From NCBI RefSeq assembly GCF_003076455.1, contig NZ_CP020918.1, positions 4,557,117 through 4,621,116 of the forward strand: DNA of 64,000 bases. The letters run 5' to 3'. The position numbers and the translations under genes were made by a program. How positions within the stretch are numbered: the stretch's first letter is position 1; each line of letters opens with the position of its first letter. The notes beneath the pieces were generated by a model. That model had not been told where the DNA came from and searched no databases. It was given only the letters and a program-made list of their open reading frames with translations. Below are positions 43,133 through 52,408 of the stretch, in pieces. This stretch comes from Flavobacterium faecale. Lineage in GTDB: Bacteria > Bacteroidota > Bacteroidia > Flavobacteriales > Flavobacteriaceae.

Positions 43133-43237
43133 AACTGATAACTTACAACTGTAAACTGATAACTGTAAACTGATAACTGAGAACTATAAACTGAGAACTG
43201 TTAACTGAGAACTGTTAACTGTATACTGAAAACTTCC
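43133..43237. repeat. 15-unit heptamer array of the AACTGNN type
   Basis: Exactly 105 nt reading AACTGAT/AACTTAC/AACTGTA and so on at 7-nt period, ending immediately beside the stop codon of the ABC permease (43238). Not a coding sequence. Confidence 0.88.
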
Positions 43238-44560
43238 TCACCCCGCATATTTCAACCAGCGGTACAATTCTTTCCACGATGGTTTTTTACCGTACATTAA
43301 GATTCCGACTCTATAAATCTTGGCTGCAAACCAAACTACTCCAAAGAAAGTTCCAAACAAAATCGATACCGAAACTACAATTTGCCATAGTGGTACGCCA
43401 AACGGTATGCGCATCAGCATCACAATAGGCGACGTAAGCGGAATCATAGAAAACACTACAGCAATCGTCCCTTGCGGATCGTGCACAACACTGAAAAAAC
43501 CAATGTAAACACTCAGCATAAGCGGTATAATAATCGGTAATAAAAATTGTTGCGAATCGGTTTGATTGTCTACTGCTGCACCAATTGCTGCGTAAAACGA
43601 GCTGTACAAAAAGTAACCACCAATAAAATAGACTATGAATCCGAGTAGGATTGATGCTATTGGCAAGTTCCACAATTCTTTGATATACATTTGCACTGTA
43701 GTCATCATTTGACTTTGCTCTGCGGTCATCATTTCTGGGGTTAATCGTGCTGTTGGACCAACATTAACTCCAAAAAAGTAAGAAGCAAAAGTCATGATTG
43801 ACAACCCAATTACAGCCCAAATCATAAACTGTAAAATTCCCGCTAACGAGGTTCCAATGATCTTTCCAATCATTAACTGAAATGGTTTTACAGAGGATAT
43901 AATGATTTCGATAATACGATTTGTTTTTTCTTCAATAACCGATCGCATCACCATATTCCCGTACATAATGATAAACATCATGACCAAATAACCAAATGCA
44001 CCACCAATAAAAATCTTGATTTCGTTCAATCCTTTTATCGTTTCTTCACCCGATGATTTAGCCAAACTAAGTACTACCGTGGACTGCGCTTTTTTGATGG
44101 CCAGCGTATCCAAATGTGCTTTCTCCAAGTTTAATTGGGTGATTTTTTTGCCTATAACGTTTTGCACTTTTTCGATAAGCGCAATACTCGGACTGGTATT
44201 GGCAATCAATTGTATTTTAGTCTCCAAGCTCGTTGCATCTGTTGTATTTGGAATCAGCAATAGACCTTCATAACTTTGATTGGCTATACTGTCTCTAAGA
44301 TACTCCACTGGTATGGGCGTCAAATCGACATATTTATATTCTGCTTCTTCTTGGTTTTGAGCCACGAGTTCTTTGACAAAAACACCCGATGGATCATGAA
44401 TGGCAATTTGCTTCGTATCTGATTTCATTGAGCTCAAGTAGCTAATAAAAACAGTGATTCCCACAAATAATAACGGACTCAAAAAGGTCATCACAATAAA
44501 CGATTTATTGCGAACCTTGGATATAAATTCTCTTTTTATAATTAATGAAATGATGCTCAT
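43238..44560 (-). CDS. ABC-2 type transporter permease (NatB-like)
   Basis: A 440-residue integral membrane subunit of an exporter. The N-terminal helix is followed by a large periplasmic domain, about 45-175 (KQIAIHDPSGVFVKELV...). Five or six further helices lie between 180 and 420 (FGYLVMMFIIMYGNMVMRSVIEEKTNRIIEIIISSVKPFQLMIGKIIG is the conserved region, quoted as EEKTNRIIEIIISS). The layout is that of NatB/YhaP-type permeases, linked to sodium or drug export. It is encoded 74 nt after its ATPase partner on the same strand. Confidence 0.87.
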   Translation of the reverse strand: MSIISLIIKREFISKVRNKSFIVMTFLSPLLFVGITVFISYLSSMKSDTKQIAIHDPSGVFVKELVAQNQEEAEYKYVDLTPIPVEYLRDSIANQSYEGLLLIPNTTDATSLETKIQLIANTSPSIALIEKVQNVIGKKITQLNLEKAHLDTLAIKKAQSTVVLSLAKSSGEETIKGLNEIKIFIGGAFGYLVMMFIIMYGNMVMRSVIEEKTNRIIEIIISSVKPFQLMIGKIIGTSLAGILQFMIWAVIGLSIMTFASYFFGVNVGPTARLTPEMMTAEQSQMMTTVQMYIKELWNLPIASILLGFIVYFIGGYFLYSSFYAAIGAAVDNQTDSQQFLLPIIIPLMLSVYIGFFSVVHDPQGTIAVVFSMIPLTSPIVMLMRIPFGVPLWQIVVSVSILFGTFFGVVWFAAKIYRVGILMYGKKPSWKELYRWLKYAG

Positions 44561-44634
44561 TATGATTTATAATTAAGGATTGAGGATTGAGGATTTTTTA
44601 GTTCCGTAATCTAAAATCGAAATTTGTATGATTA

Positions 44635-45552
44635 CTAACTAACTGTTTGAATGAAAATATCATTGACAGACGGAATTTTTTCTACAAAATGGGTGACTTG
44701 CCCTTTTTGGACTAAGATATTCAGCAACTCGTTTGGTGTTGCATCCCCAATATGAATTTCGAGTTTTAATTCGTTATTCAACGTTTTAAAATTTGCCGGA
44801 TTAACGCTGAACTTTTGGGTGATGGCAAACATCAAACCTTCAACGTCTGAACTTAATATCCCGACCTCGTAACTATTGGTTCGAAATTGACGTTTTACAT
44901 CATTCAGTTTCCCTTCGATTAATTTGTTTGATTTGTGAATCAAAGCAATTTCGTCACACAACTCCTCTACACTTTCCATGCGATGCGTTGAGAATAAAAT
45001 CGTAGTTCCTTTCTCTTTCAAAGCCAAAATTTCGTCTTTGATCACATTAGCATTCACCGGATCAAAACCTGAGAACGGTTCGTCTAGAATAAGCAATTTG
45101 GGCTGGTGCAAAACACAAACCACAAACTGAATTTTCTGGGCCATTCCTTTGGACAATTCTTGGATTTTTTTGTTCCACCAACCTTGAATTTCAAGACGAT
45201 CAAACCAGTAATCCAATTGTTTTTTGGCTTCGGCCTTTGACAATCCCTTCATTTGCGCTAGGTACAAACACTGTTCTCCCACTTTCATACTTTGATACAA
45301 ACCACGCTCTTCGGGCAAATAACCTATATGCTGAATGTGTTTGGACTGCAATTTCTCGCCGTCCAAAATTATTTCGCCACTATCTGGCAATGTTATTTGA
45401 TTGATGATTCGAATTAAAGAAGTTTTACCAGCACCATTCGGACCTAAGAGTCCATAAATACTGCCTTTGGGGATGCTTAACGAAACAGCGTTCAAAGCAG
45501 TATAATCTCCATATTGCTTGACTACATTTTTGACTTCAAGTAAGTTACTCAT
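44635..45552 (-). CDS. ABC transporter ATP-binding protein (NatA-like)
   Basis: A 305-residue ATPase of an ABC-2 exporter, partner of the downstream permease. Walker A is GPNGAGKTS. The signature is LSKGMAQKIQF (a variant of LSGGQ). Walker B is LLILDEPFSGFDP. The H-loop is in LFSTHRMES. The C-terminal 75 residues form a DUF4162-like tail. Together the two subunits could export sodium, an antibiotic or another small molecule; the substrate cannot be decided by reading. Confidence 0.9.
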   Translation of the reverse strand: MSNLLEVKNVVKQYGDYTALNAVSLSIPKGSIYGLLGPNGAGKTSLIRIINQITLPDSGEIILDGEKLQSKHIQHIGYLPEERGLYQSMKVGEQCLYLAQMKGLSKAEAKKQLDYWFDRLEIQGWWNKKIQELSKGMAQKIQFVVCVLHQPKLLILDEPFSGFDPVNANVIKDEILALKEKGTTILFSTHRMESVEELCDEIALIHKSNKLIEGKLNDVKRQFRTNSYEVGILSSDVEGLMFAITQKFSVNPANFKTLNNELKLEIHIGDATPNELLNILVQKGQVTHFVEKIPSVNDIFIQTVS

Positions 45553-45613
45553 GCTACGTTTTGAATTTGTGTAAAAGTAAAGAAATCAAAGTGAATTCCT
45601 TTCTTTTAGCATC

Positions 45614-45652
45614 AAAAAACCCATCCTCTTTACAGAAAAAAGGATGGGTTTT
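45614..45652. terminator. Intrinsic terminator between dnaJ and the ABC ATPase gene
   Basis: AAAACCCATCCT, loop, AGGATGGGTTTT. It separates the grpE-dnaJ transcript from the ABC genes. Confidence 0.85.
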
Positions 45653-45820
45653 GTATTTATAAAAGACAAACACTTGTTTTACTAATTTTCACAAAACATT
45701 TCATGAAATCTTTTTCTCAGTAAAATCAATCATACGACAACTATAATTAGCTTTAATTCGTCCGATTGGTGTTTAATTTTTAGTTGTTATTTTGGTAAAA
45801 GTAATCCTCCAACTATTCCC

Positions 45821-46942
45821 CTAAGAGAACATATCTTTTACTTTTTCGAAAAACGATTTGTCTGATTTCTCAGGGTTCGGGATAAAATTATCGCTGTCCA
45901 TATTTTTTTCAAAAAACTGTCTTTGTTCTTTATTCAACTCTTTTGGAGTCCAAACATTAACATGAACCAATAAATCTCCATTACCATAACCATTGATATT
46001 CGGAATACCTTTCCCTTTCAAACGCAAGATTTTACCCGACTGGATTCCGTCTTCTAGTTTGATACGTACTTTTCCGTTTACTGCTTCGATATCTTTCGAA
46101 ACTCCCAAAATTGCTTCTGGAAAACTGATATATAAATCGTAATGCAAATTTTCACCTTCACGCTTCAAGAATTCATGTTCCAACTCTTCGATCGCAACAA
46201 TCAAATCTCCTGGTACGCTGTTTCCTGGTGCATCGTTTCCTTTGCTAGAAACTTTCAATTGCATACCGTCTACAACACCCGCAGGTATTTTAATAGAAAC
46301 TGTTTCATCTTCTTGAATCATTCCTTGTGCATCGGCTTCAGCTGGCTTTTTGTCCAATTGTTGACCCGCACCACCACAAGTAGGGCAAGTACTAGCTGAC
46401 TGCATACGACCCAAAATTGTATTGGTCACACGCATCACCTGACCTTGACCGTTACAGGTAGAACACGTTTTATAGCTTACACCAGGCGCTTGCACCTTAC
46501 GTTTCACTTTTACTTTTTTCTCCACACCATTGGCAATCTCCTCCAAAGTCAATTTGACTTTGATACGAAGATTAGATCCTTTGACTCTTTGTGGGCCACG
46601 AGAACCGCCACCACCAAAGCCGCCAAATCCACCGCCACCAAAGATATCACCAAACTGGCTGAAGATGTCGTCCATATTCATACCACCATGACCACCACCG
46701 CCGCCAAAACCACCAGAACCATCAAAGGCTTGGTGCCCGTATTGGTCGTACTTTTGCTTTTTGGCAGGATCACTCAATACTTCGTAAGCTTCTGCTGCTT
46801 CTTTAAACTTCTCTTCTGCCGTTTTGTCTCCTGGGTTTTTGTCAGGATGAAACTCAATGGCTTTTTTTCGGTAGCCTTTCTTAATCGCTGCAGCATCTGC
46901 ACCTTTAGCTATACCTAATATTTCGTAAAAATCTTTTTTCAT
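45821..46942 (-). CDS. dnaJ: Co-chaperone DnaJ with reduced zinc-finger region
   Basis: The J-domain co-chaperone of DnaK. Residues 1-70 are the J domain, with HPD in IEFHPDKNPG. A Gly/Phe-rich linker (GGGGHGG...FGGFGGGG) follows, then the client-binding domains and a C-terminal dimer region. The zinc-finger section shows only two CxxC motifs (CSTCNGQG and CPTCGGAG). The first and fourth repeats of the canonical four are replaced by non-cysteine sequence. It follows grpE by 47 nt and they probably form an operon. The length of 373 is near normal. Confidence 0.93.
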   Translation of the reverse strand: MKKDFYEILGIAKGADAAAIKKGYRKKAIEFHPDKNPGDKTAEEKFKEAAEAYEVLSDPAKKQKYDQYGHQAFDGSGGFGGGGGHGGMNMDDIFSQFGDIFGGGGFGGFGGGGSRGPQRVKGSNLRIKVKLTLEEIANGVEKKVKVKRKVQAPGVSYKTCSTCNGQGQVMRVTNTILGRMQSASTCPTCGGAGQQLDKKPAEADAQGMIQEDETVSIKIPAGVVDGMQLKVSSKGNDAPGNSVPGDLIVAIEELEHEFLKREGENLHYDLYISFPEAILGVSKDIEAVNGKVRIKLEDGIQSGKILRLKGKGIPNINGYGNGDLLVHVNVWTPKELNKEQRQFFEKNMDSDNFIPNPEKSDKSFFEKVKDMFS

Positions 46943-46989
46943 TGTATTCTTTTTTGTTGATAATTAAAGCCGTGTACTAGTGCACACCC

Positions 46990-47565
46990 TTATTGCCCAA
47001 TTACAACCTTAGGAAAACGAATAATTTTATCTCCTAATTTGTATCCTTTTTCAAGAACATCCACAATTTTACCTTTCATATCATCAGACGGAGCTGGGAT
47101 TTGAGTAATTGCTTCAGCAAAATCAGCATTAAATGCGTCACCTGCATTTACATCAACAACTTCTAATCCTTTAGAGTTTAATGTGTTTTTCAATTTTTCA
47201 TGAATTAACTGCACTCCTTTAGTAACCGCTTCGTTTTCCGACTTTGCAATTTCGATAATCGCTCTATCAAAATCATCCAAAACAGGTAGCAAAGCCCCTA
47301 CTACATCGGCATTAGCTGTTTTAAACAACTCGATACGTTCTTTAGTAGTTCTTCTTTTGTAATTTTCAAATTCAGCAAATAATCTCAAAAATTTATCTTT
47401 TTCATTTGCCAAGTCTTTCGTTAACTGTTCTTCAACACTTAATTCTTCTGCAAGAACCTGCTCTTCAGTTGCATTGTTATCCAATGTCACATCCTCTATT
47501 TTTTGATCGATTTCTGTATTTTCAGTAGTCATATTACCTTTATTTTTAAAAACATTCTTAAACAT
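46990..47565 (-). CDS. grpE: Nucleotide exchange factor GrpE
   Basis: A 191-residue exchange factor for DnaK. The acidic N-terminal coiled coil leads into NEKDKFLRLFAEFENYKRRT, the family signature. The beta-wing C-terminus contains AEAITQIPAPSDDMKGKIVDVLEKGYKLGDKIIRFPKVVIG, of which GYKLGDKIIRFPKV is the typical end. The start could be ATG 47565 or 47532; the promoter allows both. It is upstream of dnaJ in the same unit. dnaK is elsewhere. Confidence 0.93.
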   Translation of the reverse strand: MFKNVFKNKGNMTTENTEIDQKIEDVTLDNNATEEQVLAEELSVEEQLTKDLANEKDKFLRLFAEFENYKRRTTKERIELFKTANADVVGALLPVLDDFDRAIIEIAKSENEAVTKGVQLIHEKLKNTLNSKGLEVVDVNAGDAFNADFAEAITQIPAPSDDMKGKIVDVLEKGYKLGDKIIRFPKVVIGQ

Positions 47566-47588
47566 ATTTTGAACTTTCTTTTGGAAAG

Positions 47589-47621
47589 CAAAAGTACTGC
47601 CAAAACGTTCTAAACGTCAAA
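47589..47621 (-). promoter_or_regulatory. Promoter of grpE-dnaJ
   Basis: On the minus strand TTTG (47618-47621), 21-nt spacer, TACTTTTG (47589-47596), 23 nt before the first ATG. No CIRCE element was seen. Confidence 0.65.
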
Positions 47622-47800
47622 TTGTCAGTTCTCTTTTTGAAAAACACAAAAACGCCTGCTATTTTTTCATTATTAATTTAAATTTTAATATAATTTTAAG
47701 AATTATATCAATACTTTTTTTTATGTTTGTAATCTATTCTTTTTAGTTAAAGAATCTAAGGTTATTTATACACATTATTAATTCACCATACCTTATATCA

Positions 47801-47837
47801 AAAAAAGCTTTGTTTTCTAAAACAAAGCTTTTTTTAT
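47801..47837. terminator. Intrinsic terminator in the hisS-grpE gap
   Basis: AAAGCTTTGTTTT-CTA-AAACAAAGCTTT with A- and T-runs. It lies about 750 nt downstream of hisS on the minus strand. Confidence 0.85.
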
Positions 47838-47891
47838 GCGTTATAGTTTTTGATTCTATCTTTTATCGATACGACTAAAGCGATTATTTTT

Positions 47892-48584
47892 GGACACGAA
47901 TCAAGCGACTTTTTTTTTAGACACCAATTTCACGGATTTTCACTAATGCTGTTGGCTGTAAAATGAATTACACTAATTAGTTTGAGAATGAAGCGATTTT
48001 TTTCGGACACTAATTTCACGAATTTGCACTAGTGCTGTTGTCTGTAAAATGAATTACACTAATTAACCGATATTTTTTGGACACCAATTTCACGAATTCG
48101 CACTAATGCTGTTGTCTTTAAAAAGAATTACACGAAGAAAGCGATTATTTTTGGACACAAATTTCACTAATACTGTTCGTCTATAAAATCAATTACACAA
48201 ATTTCTCTATAGCCTGCGTATTCAATACAACTGCATAAATCAAAATATGACTTTCCCCTTTACGTACTAAAAAAATATATCACGCAGATTTTGCTGATTT
48301 TAGCAGATCAGTTAGGTGTAATCTGCAGAAATCAGAAAGATCTGCGTGCCATTTCTAATGTAGACCAAGTAACAGATAGTCAAAATCAAAAAAATTCGTT
48401 TTTATTAGCGTTCCATTTTCCAAGTTAGGCACCAATCTACAACTGAAAAATCCGTGTTTATCAGCACTTTGGCGATAGCCAATCCGTTTTACCAGCGTTC
48501 CATCTTCCGAGTTAGCTTCTCCCTATATACAAATCCGTTTTATCATCGCTTTGGCGATAGCCAATCCGTTTTATCTGCGTACCC
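47892..48584. repeat. Repeat-rich intergenic region between grpE and hisS
   Basis: Four units begin GACAC(C/T/A)AATTTCAC at 47920, 48005, 48080 and 48154, spaced 74-85 nt and ending in GAATTACAC. Then comes an inverted repeat around ACGCAGATTTTGCTGATTTT / ATCTGCGTG (48290-48350). Then come repeats of AATCCGTTTTATC and CTTTGGCGATAGCC (48440-48580). No ORF was seen. This is probably fossil repeat DNA. Confidence 0.75.
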
Positions 48585-49955
48585 TTATTTAAGTGCCGCT
48601 TTCAATTCTTCTAAGTCTAACAAATTCTGCTCTCCAGTTGCCAAGTTTTTAAGTGCATATTTTCCTTGGCTCATTTCATCCTCGGCTGCGATTACTGCAA
48701 ACGGAATAAAACGTTTGTCGGCATGTTGAAATTGCTTTCCAACTTTTGCGTTATCTGGATACAACTCTACTTTAATTCCCGCAGCTCTCAATTGTTTGAT
48801 CGCATTCATCGCATAAAAAGACTCTTTTTCACCGTAATTAATAAACAAAGCTTTGGTCGAAACCGTTACCGTTTGTGGAAATAAATTCAGCTCTTCCACC
48901 ACCAAATAGATGCGGTCTAGGCCAAACGAAATTCCAACGCCGCTCATGTTTTTCAAACCGAAGATACCAGTTAAATCGTCGTAACGACCACCGCCACCAA
49001 TCGATCCCATGGCTACTCCTTTGGGTGCCGAAACTTCAAAAATAGCTCCTGTATAATAATTCAGTCCACGAGCCAAGGTCACGTCCAAATCCAGTTCTGC
49101 CGTAGATAATCCTAGGTTGATTACGTTTTCACAGATAAAACGTAATTCTTCAACACCTTTCATTCCTTCTTGCGAATCGGCTAATAATTGTGCCAGTTGT
49201 GCTAATTTTTCGGTAGTCGTACCAGTGAAATTAAACAAAGGTTGCACTTTTGTGATTGCGTCTTCAGAAATACCTTTTTCGATCATTTCTTTCTTTACAC
49301 CATCCTCGCCTATTTTGTCCAACTTATCCAAGGCAACGGTAAAATCAATCAATTTATCCGAAGCTCCAATTACCTCAGCGATTCCAGACAATATTTTACG
49401 GTTGTTGATTTTTACGGTTGCACCTGCCAATCCCAAATCGGTAAAAACAGCGTCGTATAATTGCACCAATTCCACTTCTTGCCAAAGCGATTTGGAACCT
49501 ACAACATCGGCATCACATTGAAAAAATTCTCTAAAACGCCCTTTTTGTGGACGATCTGCACGCCAAACAGGCTGAATTTGGTATCTTTTAAATGGGAATT
49601 CAATTTCGTTTTGGTGTTGTACCACGTAACGAGCGAAAGGAACGGTCAAGTCATAACGCAAGGCTTTTTCAGAAATACTTGCTGTTAATTTTGTACTATC
49701 TTTTGCCTCTAAATGTCCCGCATTGGCCTTCGCCAAATAATCTCCCGAATTCAGGATTTTAAAGATCAAGCGGTCGCCTTCTTCTCCGTATTTCCCCATC
49801 AGGGTTTCCGAATTTTCGAATGAAGGGGTTTCAATCGGTTGAAAACCAAATTTCTCAAAATTGGTTTTTATAGTTTGTATAATGTATTGTCTTTTTGCCA
49901 CCTCAGCAGGTGAAAAATCTCTGGTTCCTTTAGGAATACTTGGTTTTGATGCCAT
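48585..49955 (-). CDS. hisS: Histidyl-tRNA synthetase
   Basis: A class II aminoacyl-tRNA synthetase charging tRNA-His, 456 residues. N-terminal [10 protein letters not shown]. Class II motif 2 is in [13 protein letters not shown]. Histidine-A motif [15 protein letters not shown]. Motif 3 is in [14 protein letters not shown]. The C-terminal anticodon-binding domain covers about 355-450. It is a single gene on the minus strand, next to a large repeat-rich gap on each side. Confidence 0.96.
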   Translation of the reverse strand: MASKPSIPKGTRDFSPAEVAKRQYIIQTIKTNFEKFGFQPIETPSFENSETLMGKYGEEGDRLIFKILNSGDYLAKANAGHLEAKDSTKLTASISEKALRYDLTVPFARYVVQHQNEIEFPFKRYQIQPVWRADRPQKGRFREFFQCDADVVGSKSLWQEVELVQLYDAVFTDLGLAGATVKINNRKILSGIAEVIGASDKLIDFTVALDKLDKIGEDGVKKEMIEKGISEDAITKVQPLFNFTGTTTEKLAQLAQLLADSQEGMKGVEELRFICENVINLGLSTAELDLDVTLARGLNYYTGAIFEVSAPKGVAMGSIGGGGRYDDLTGIFGLKNMSGVGISFGLDRIYLVVEELNLFPQTVTVSTKALFINYGEKESFYAMNAIKQLRAAGIKVELYPDNAKVGKQFQHADKRFIPFAVIAAEDEMSQGKYALKNLATGEQNLLDLEELKAALK

Positions 49956-50867
49956 TATAATAGTTTAGGATGTTAGATTTTGGTATTTAGTTTTCGAAAA
50001 ACGAATAATTCAAAACCGAAATTTAAAATCTCTGCAAATATCTTATTTTTAATAGAAATCTGTTTATAAAAACAGAAATTAAATTTGGAGTTTTTTTTGA
50101 AACACATAGAATCATAGACTTTTGATTGAACCTAAAAGAAGGCGTTTCACTCTCAGAGGAAACATAGATTTTCTTTAAACCATAATTAGAAATTGAAGAA
50201 CATTTAAGAGGAACGGATGTGTATTTAAACTAAAAGCCTGGAAAAAATAATTTAGGATTACATTGAGTATTGATTTGTTTTTTTTTGTGGCGCTTAATCC
50301 AATCCCGACGCTTCTTGACGCTATAGCCCTCTATCAAAATGCTTTTTTTACTAGGTCGTTACAGGAGCTTCTCCCGAAGCGTCGGGACTCGCTCTGTAAC
50401 TCCCGCAAAAAATAGCATTTTTCAGTCGGGGCTGCCGCTACTACCTGGGGCATGAACGAGTTGTGTGTAAATTGGTATTTGAGGATATCTTTAGCACAAG
50501 AAAATTTCTTAATTTATAAGTTTTCTTTTATATATTTGAAGAAAAAAAACTAACCTTCGCTAACCTAACTTAACATGGGTGTATATACGAAGGTTTGTTT
50601 TGCTTAGATATTAGTTCAGTATCACTTTAAATAACAATATTGCTAAAATTAACAGAGTGAAAAATGAGCAAAAAAGCCAACACTTCGACAAAAGCAAAAA
50701 AGATGCAAGACTACATACCAGACAGCGCAAAGTTACACCACATTTGCTTTTGTCCCAACTCCACAAACACAACTTTACAAAAATTATTAGCGTTTTGTGG
50801 AAAACCGTAATGTGCATAAAAACTTAATAGTTACATTTACCATCTACTAATTTTAAAACTACAGAAT
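49956..50867. other. Long intergenic region between hisS and the vWA-kinase operon
   Basis: About 910 nt without a supported gene. It holds a stray copy of the ACACATAGAATCATAG repeat (about 50100-50170) also seen at 59191-59880, and copy D of the nested-hairpin element. A 3' part (50580-50830) includes short phrases such as CTAACTTAACATGGGTGTATA and ACCAGACAGCGCAAAG that look like debris of an earlier mobile element. A weak -7 candidate TACATTTA is at 50832-50839. Confidence 0.6.
50290..50450 (-). repeat. Nested-hairpin intergenic element, copy D
   Basis: AAAATGCTTTTTTTAC..., core GTTACAGGAGCTTCTCCCG-AAGCG-TCGGGACTCGCTCTGTAAC, ...AAAAAATAGCATTTTT. Outer ends AGCCCCGAC and AATCCCGACGC. It shows the clearest nested stem of the five copies. 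Confidence 0.78.
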
Positions 50868-51545
50868 ATGGAACAAACAGGACTTATTATTGACAAACCC
50901 GAGGTGCCAAGAACATTTCATCAACTTGGAATCTTAGTACTAGATGGAAGCGGTTCAATGAATGCAACTGGCAGAGGACAGCTCACTAAAGCGCAAGAAG
51001 TTGAAATGGGTGTAAAAGAACTTTTTACACGTTTCGATGGTAGTAGCAAAAAAAGCAATTTTTCTTTTTCATGTATTAAATTCGACACTTCTTCTACTAC
51101 AACATTACAACCAACACCTTTCCAAGAGATTGATTATTTTAGTGAAAATTTTAATCCATTGGATGGTAAAGGAAGAGGCACACACATTTTTGAGGCACTT
51201 AATGAAGCAAAAAAAATGGCGGAAGAGTTTCTTAATAATGCACCCCAAGATGGACTTAGACATAGTGTCGTTATTCTTTTAATGTCAGACGGCTTATGTT
51301 TTCAACCCGAAACTACAATTGCCGTAGCCGACAATATTAAATTAAATCCTAGTGTAGTAATTGCATCTGCATATTTTGCTGAATTAGGCAATAGCGATAA
51401 TGAAGCAACCGAAATAAAAAATTTATTACAAAATGTTTCTACAAATCCTGTTAAATATTACGCTACTGTTTATGATGGAGAAGCATTAAGGAAATTTTTT
51501 GAAAGTTCAATAAGTCAATCAGCAGGTATTGGAAAAATCAATTAA
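50868..51545 (+). CDS. TerY-like vWA domain protein
   Basis: A 225-residue cytoplasmic von Willebrand A protein. The MIDAS metal site is D26-x-S28-x-S30 in LVLDGSGSMN. The distal threonine is in GRGTHIFEAL and the distal aspartate is in LLMSDGLCF. The domain covers nearly the whole protein. TerY-type vWA proteins form a triad with a PP2C phosphatase and a kinase, as here. They are thought to act as scaffolds in tellurite, stress or phage-response systems. It is the first gene of a four-gene operon, and the next gene starts 9 nt beyond its stop. Confidence 0.85.
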   Translation: MEQTGLIIDKPEVPRTFHQLGILVLDGSGSMNATGRGQLTKAQEVEMGVKELFTRFDGSSKKSNFSFSCIKFDTSSTTTLQPTPFQEIDYFSENFNPLDGKGRGTHIFEALNEAKKMAEEFLNNAPQDGLRHSVVILLMSDGLCFQPETTIAVADNIKLNPSVVIASAYFAELGNSDNEATEIKNLLQNVSTNPVKYYATVYDGEALRKFFESSISQSAGIGKIN

Positions 51546-51554
51546 AACCAAACA

Positions 51555-52406
51555 ATGAACTCATACATCATTACAAAGTCAATCACGCCAAAAATAAAAA
51601 ATGAAGACTATATTGAAAGTTTCAAAAATGAGAAACTTGGCATAAAAGGCTTTATTGTTGGCGACGGTATTGGCTCGCATTTCAAACCGAGCGAAGGTTC
51701 AGAGTTTTGCGTAAAAACTTTAAAAAGTTATATAGAAAATTGTTCTGCAATAGAAGAGCTTAATCTAACTCATTTTTATACTAAAGTCTATAATGACTTA
51801 AAGAATGAATTTACTGATAATGAAAAAGATAACTTGGAAATTGATAAAACTCAATCATACGGAACAACACTTATTTGCGTAATTGAGTTGGAGGAAAAGT
51901 TTATAATTTCCTATTTAGGAAATGGTTCAATATGGCACATCAGAGGAAATTTTTATGATTTTAGCCCTCAAAGATATTTGCCTTGGAATGCAATCAACGT
52001 TCTTAATCCTCATACAGTTGAAGAAAATGGAAAAGAAGCTTTGTATAAGTTTATTGCACTAGAATGTACTGAAAATCAGCTAAAACCAAGCATTTTAGAA
52101 ATAAGCAAAGACAATGAGTTATATGGGGATATTATTTTGGCATCAACAGACGGATTATTTAGCAACGACCATAATCCAATTGCAAAAGACCGAGAAGGAA
52201 ATTTATGGATAAGTGGCGATAAAAAAATTGAGTTGTTATTGAGTACTTTAAAAAAATCATTACAAGATAATTCAATAGAAGAAGTGAACATTAATGCAAA
52301 TATTGATGAATATTTAAATCAAATTACTGAAAATAAATTGATTGATGATGACACTTCTTTTGGAATTATAATTCCATCTAAATCAACAACCATAACACAA
52401 GAATAG
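51555..52406 (+). CDS. PP2C-type protein phosphatase
   Basis: A 283-residue metal-dependent Ser/Thr phosphatase fold. The acidic metal ligands are seen: Asp37 in VGDGIGSH (a DG-x-G-S-H variant of DGxGGH), KNEDY at 15-19, Asp199 in ASTDGLFS and the terminal DDDTSFG (264-266). GTTLICV is the central strand. All catalytic aspartates needed for two metals appear present, so it is likely active. It is 2 nt upstream of the kinase gene and should oppose its action. Confidence 0.87.
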   Translation: MNSYIITKSITPKIKNEDYIESFKNEKLGIKGFIVGDGIGSHFKPSEGSEFCVKTLKSYIENCSAIEELNLTHFYTKVYNDLKNEFTDNEKDNLEIDKTQSYGTTLICVIELEEKFIISYLGNGSIWHIRGNFYDFSPQRYLPWNAINVLNPHTVEENGKEALYKFIALECTENQLKPSILEISKDNELYGDIILASTDGLFSNDHNPIAKDREGNLWISGDKKIELLLSTLKKSLQDNSIEEVNINANIDEYLNQITENKLIDDDTSFGIIIPSKSTTITQE

Positions 52407-52408
52407 TC

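Noticed and set aside
46445..46918. Plus-strand open frame of 157 codons
   Set aside because: Antisense to dnaJ. Its Thr/Ala-rich repeats are the reverse of the Gly-rich linker.
50611..50817. Minus-strand 68-codon frame upstream of the vWA operon
   Set aside because: Low complexity, no promoter or motif, located in repeat debris. No support as a gene.
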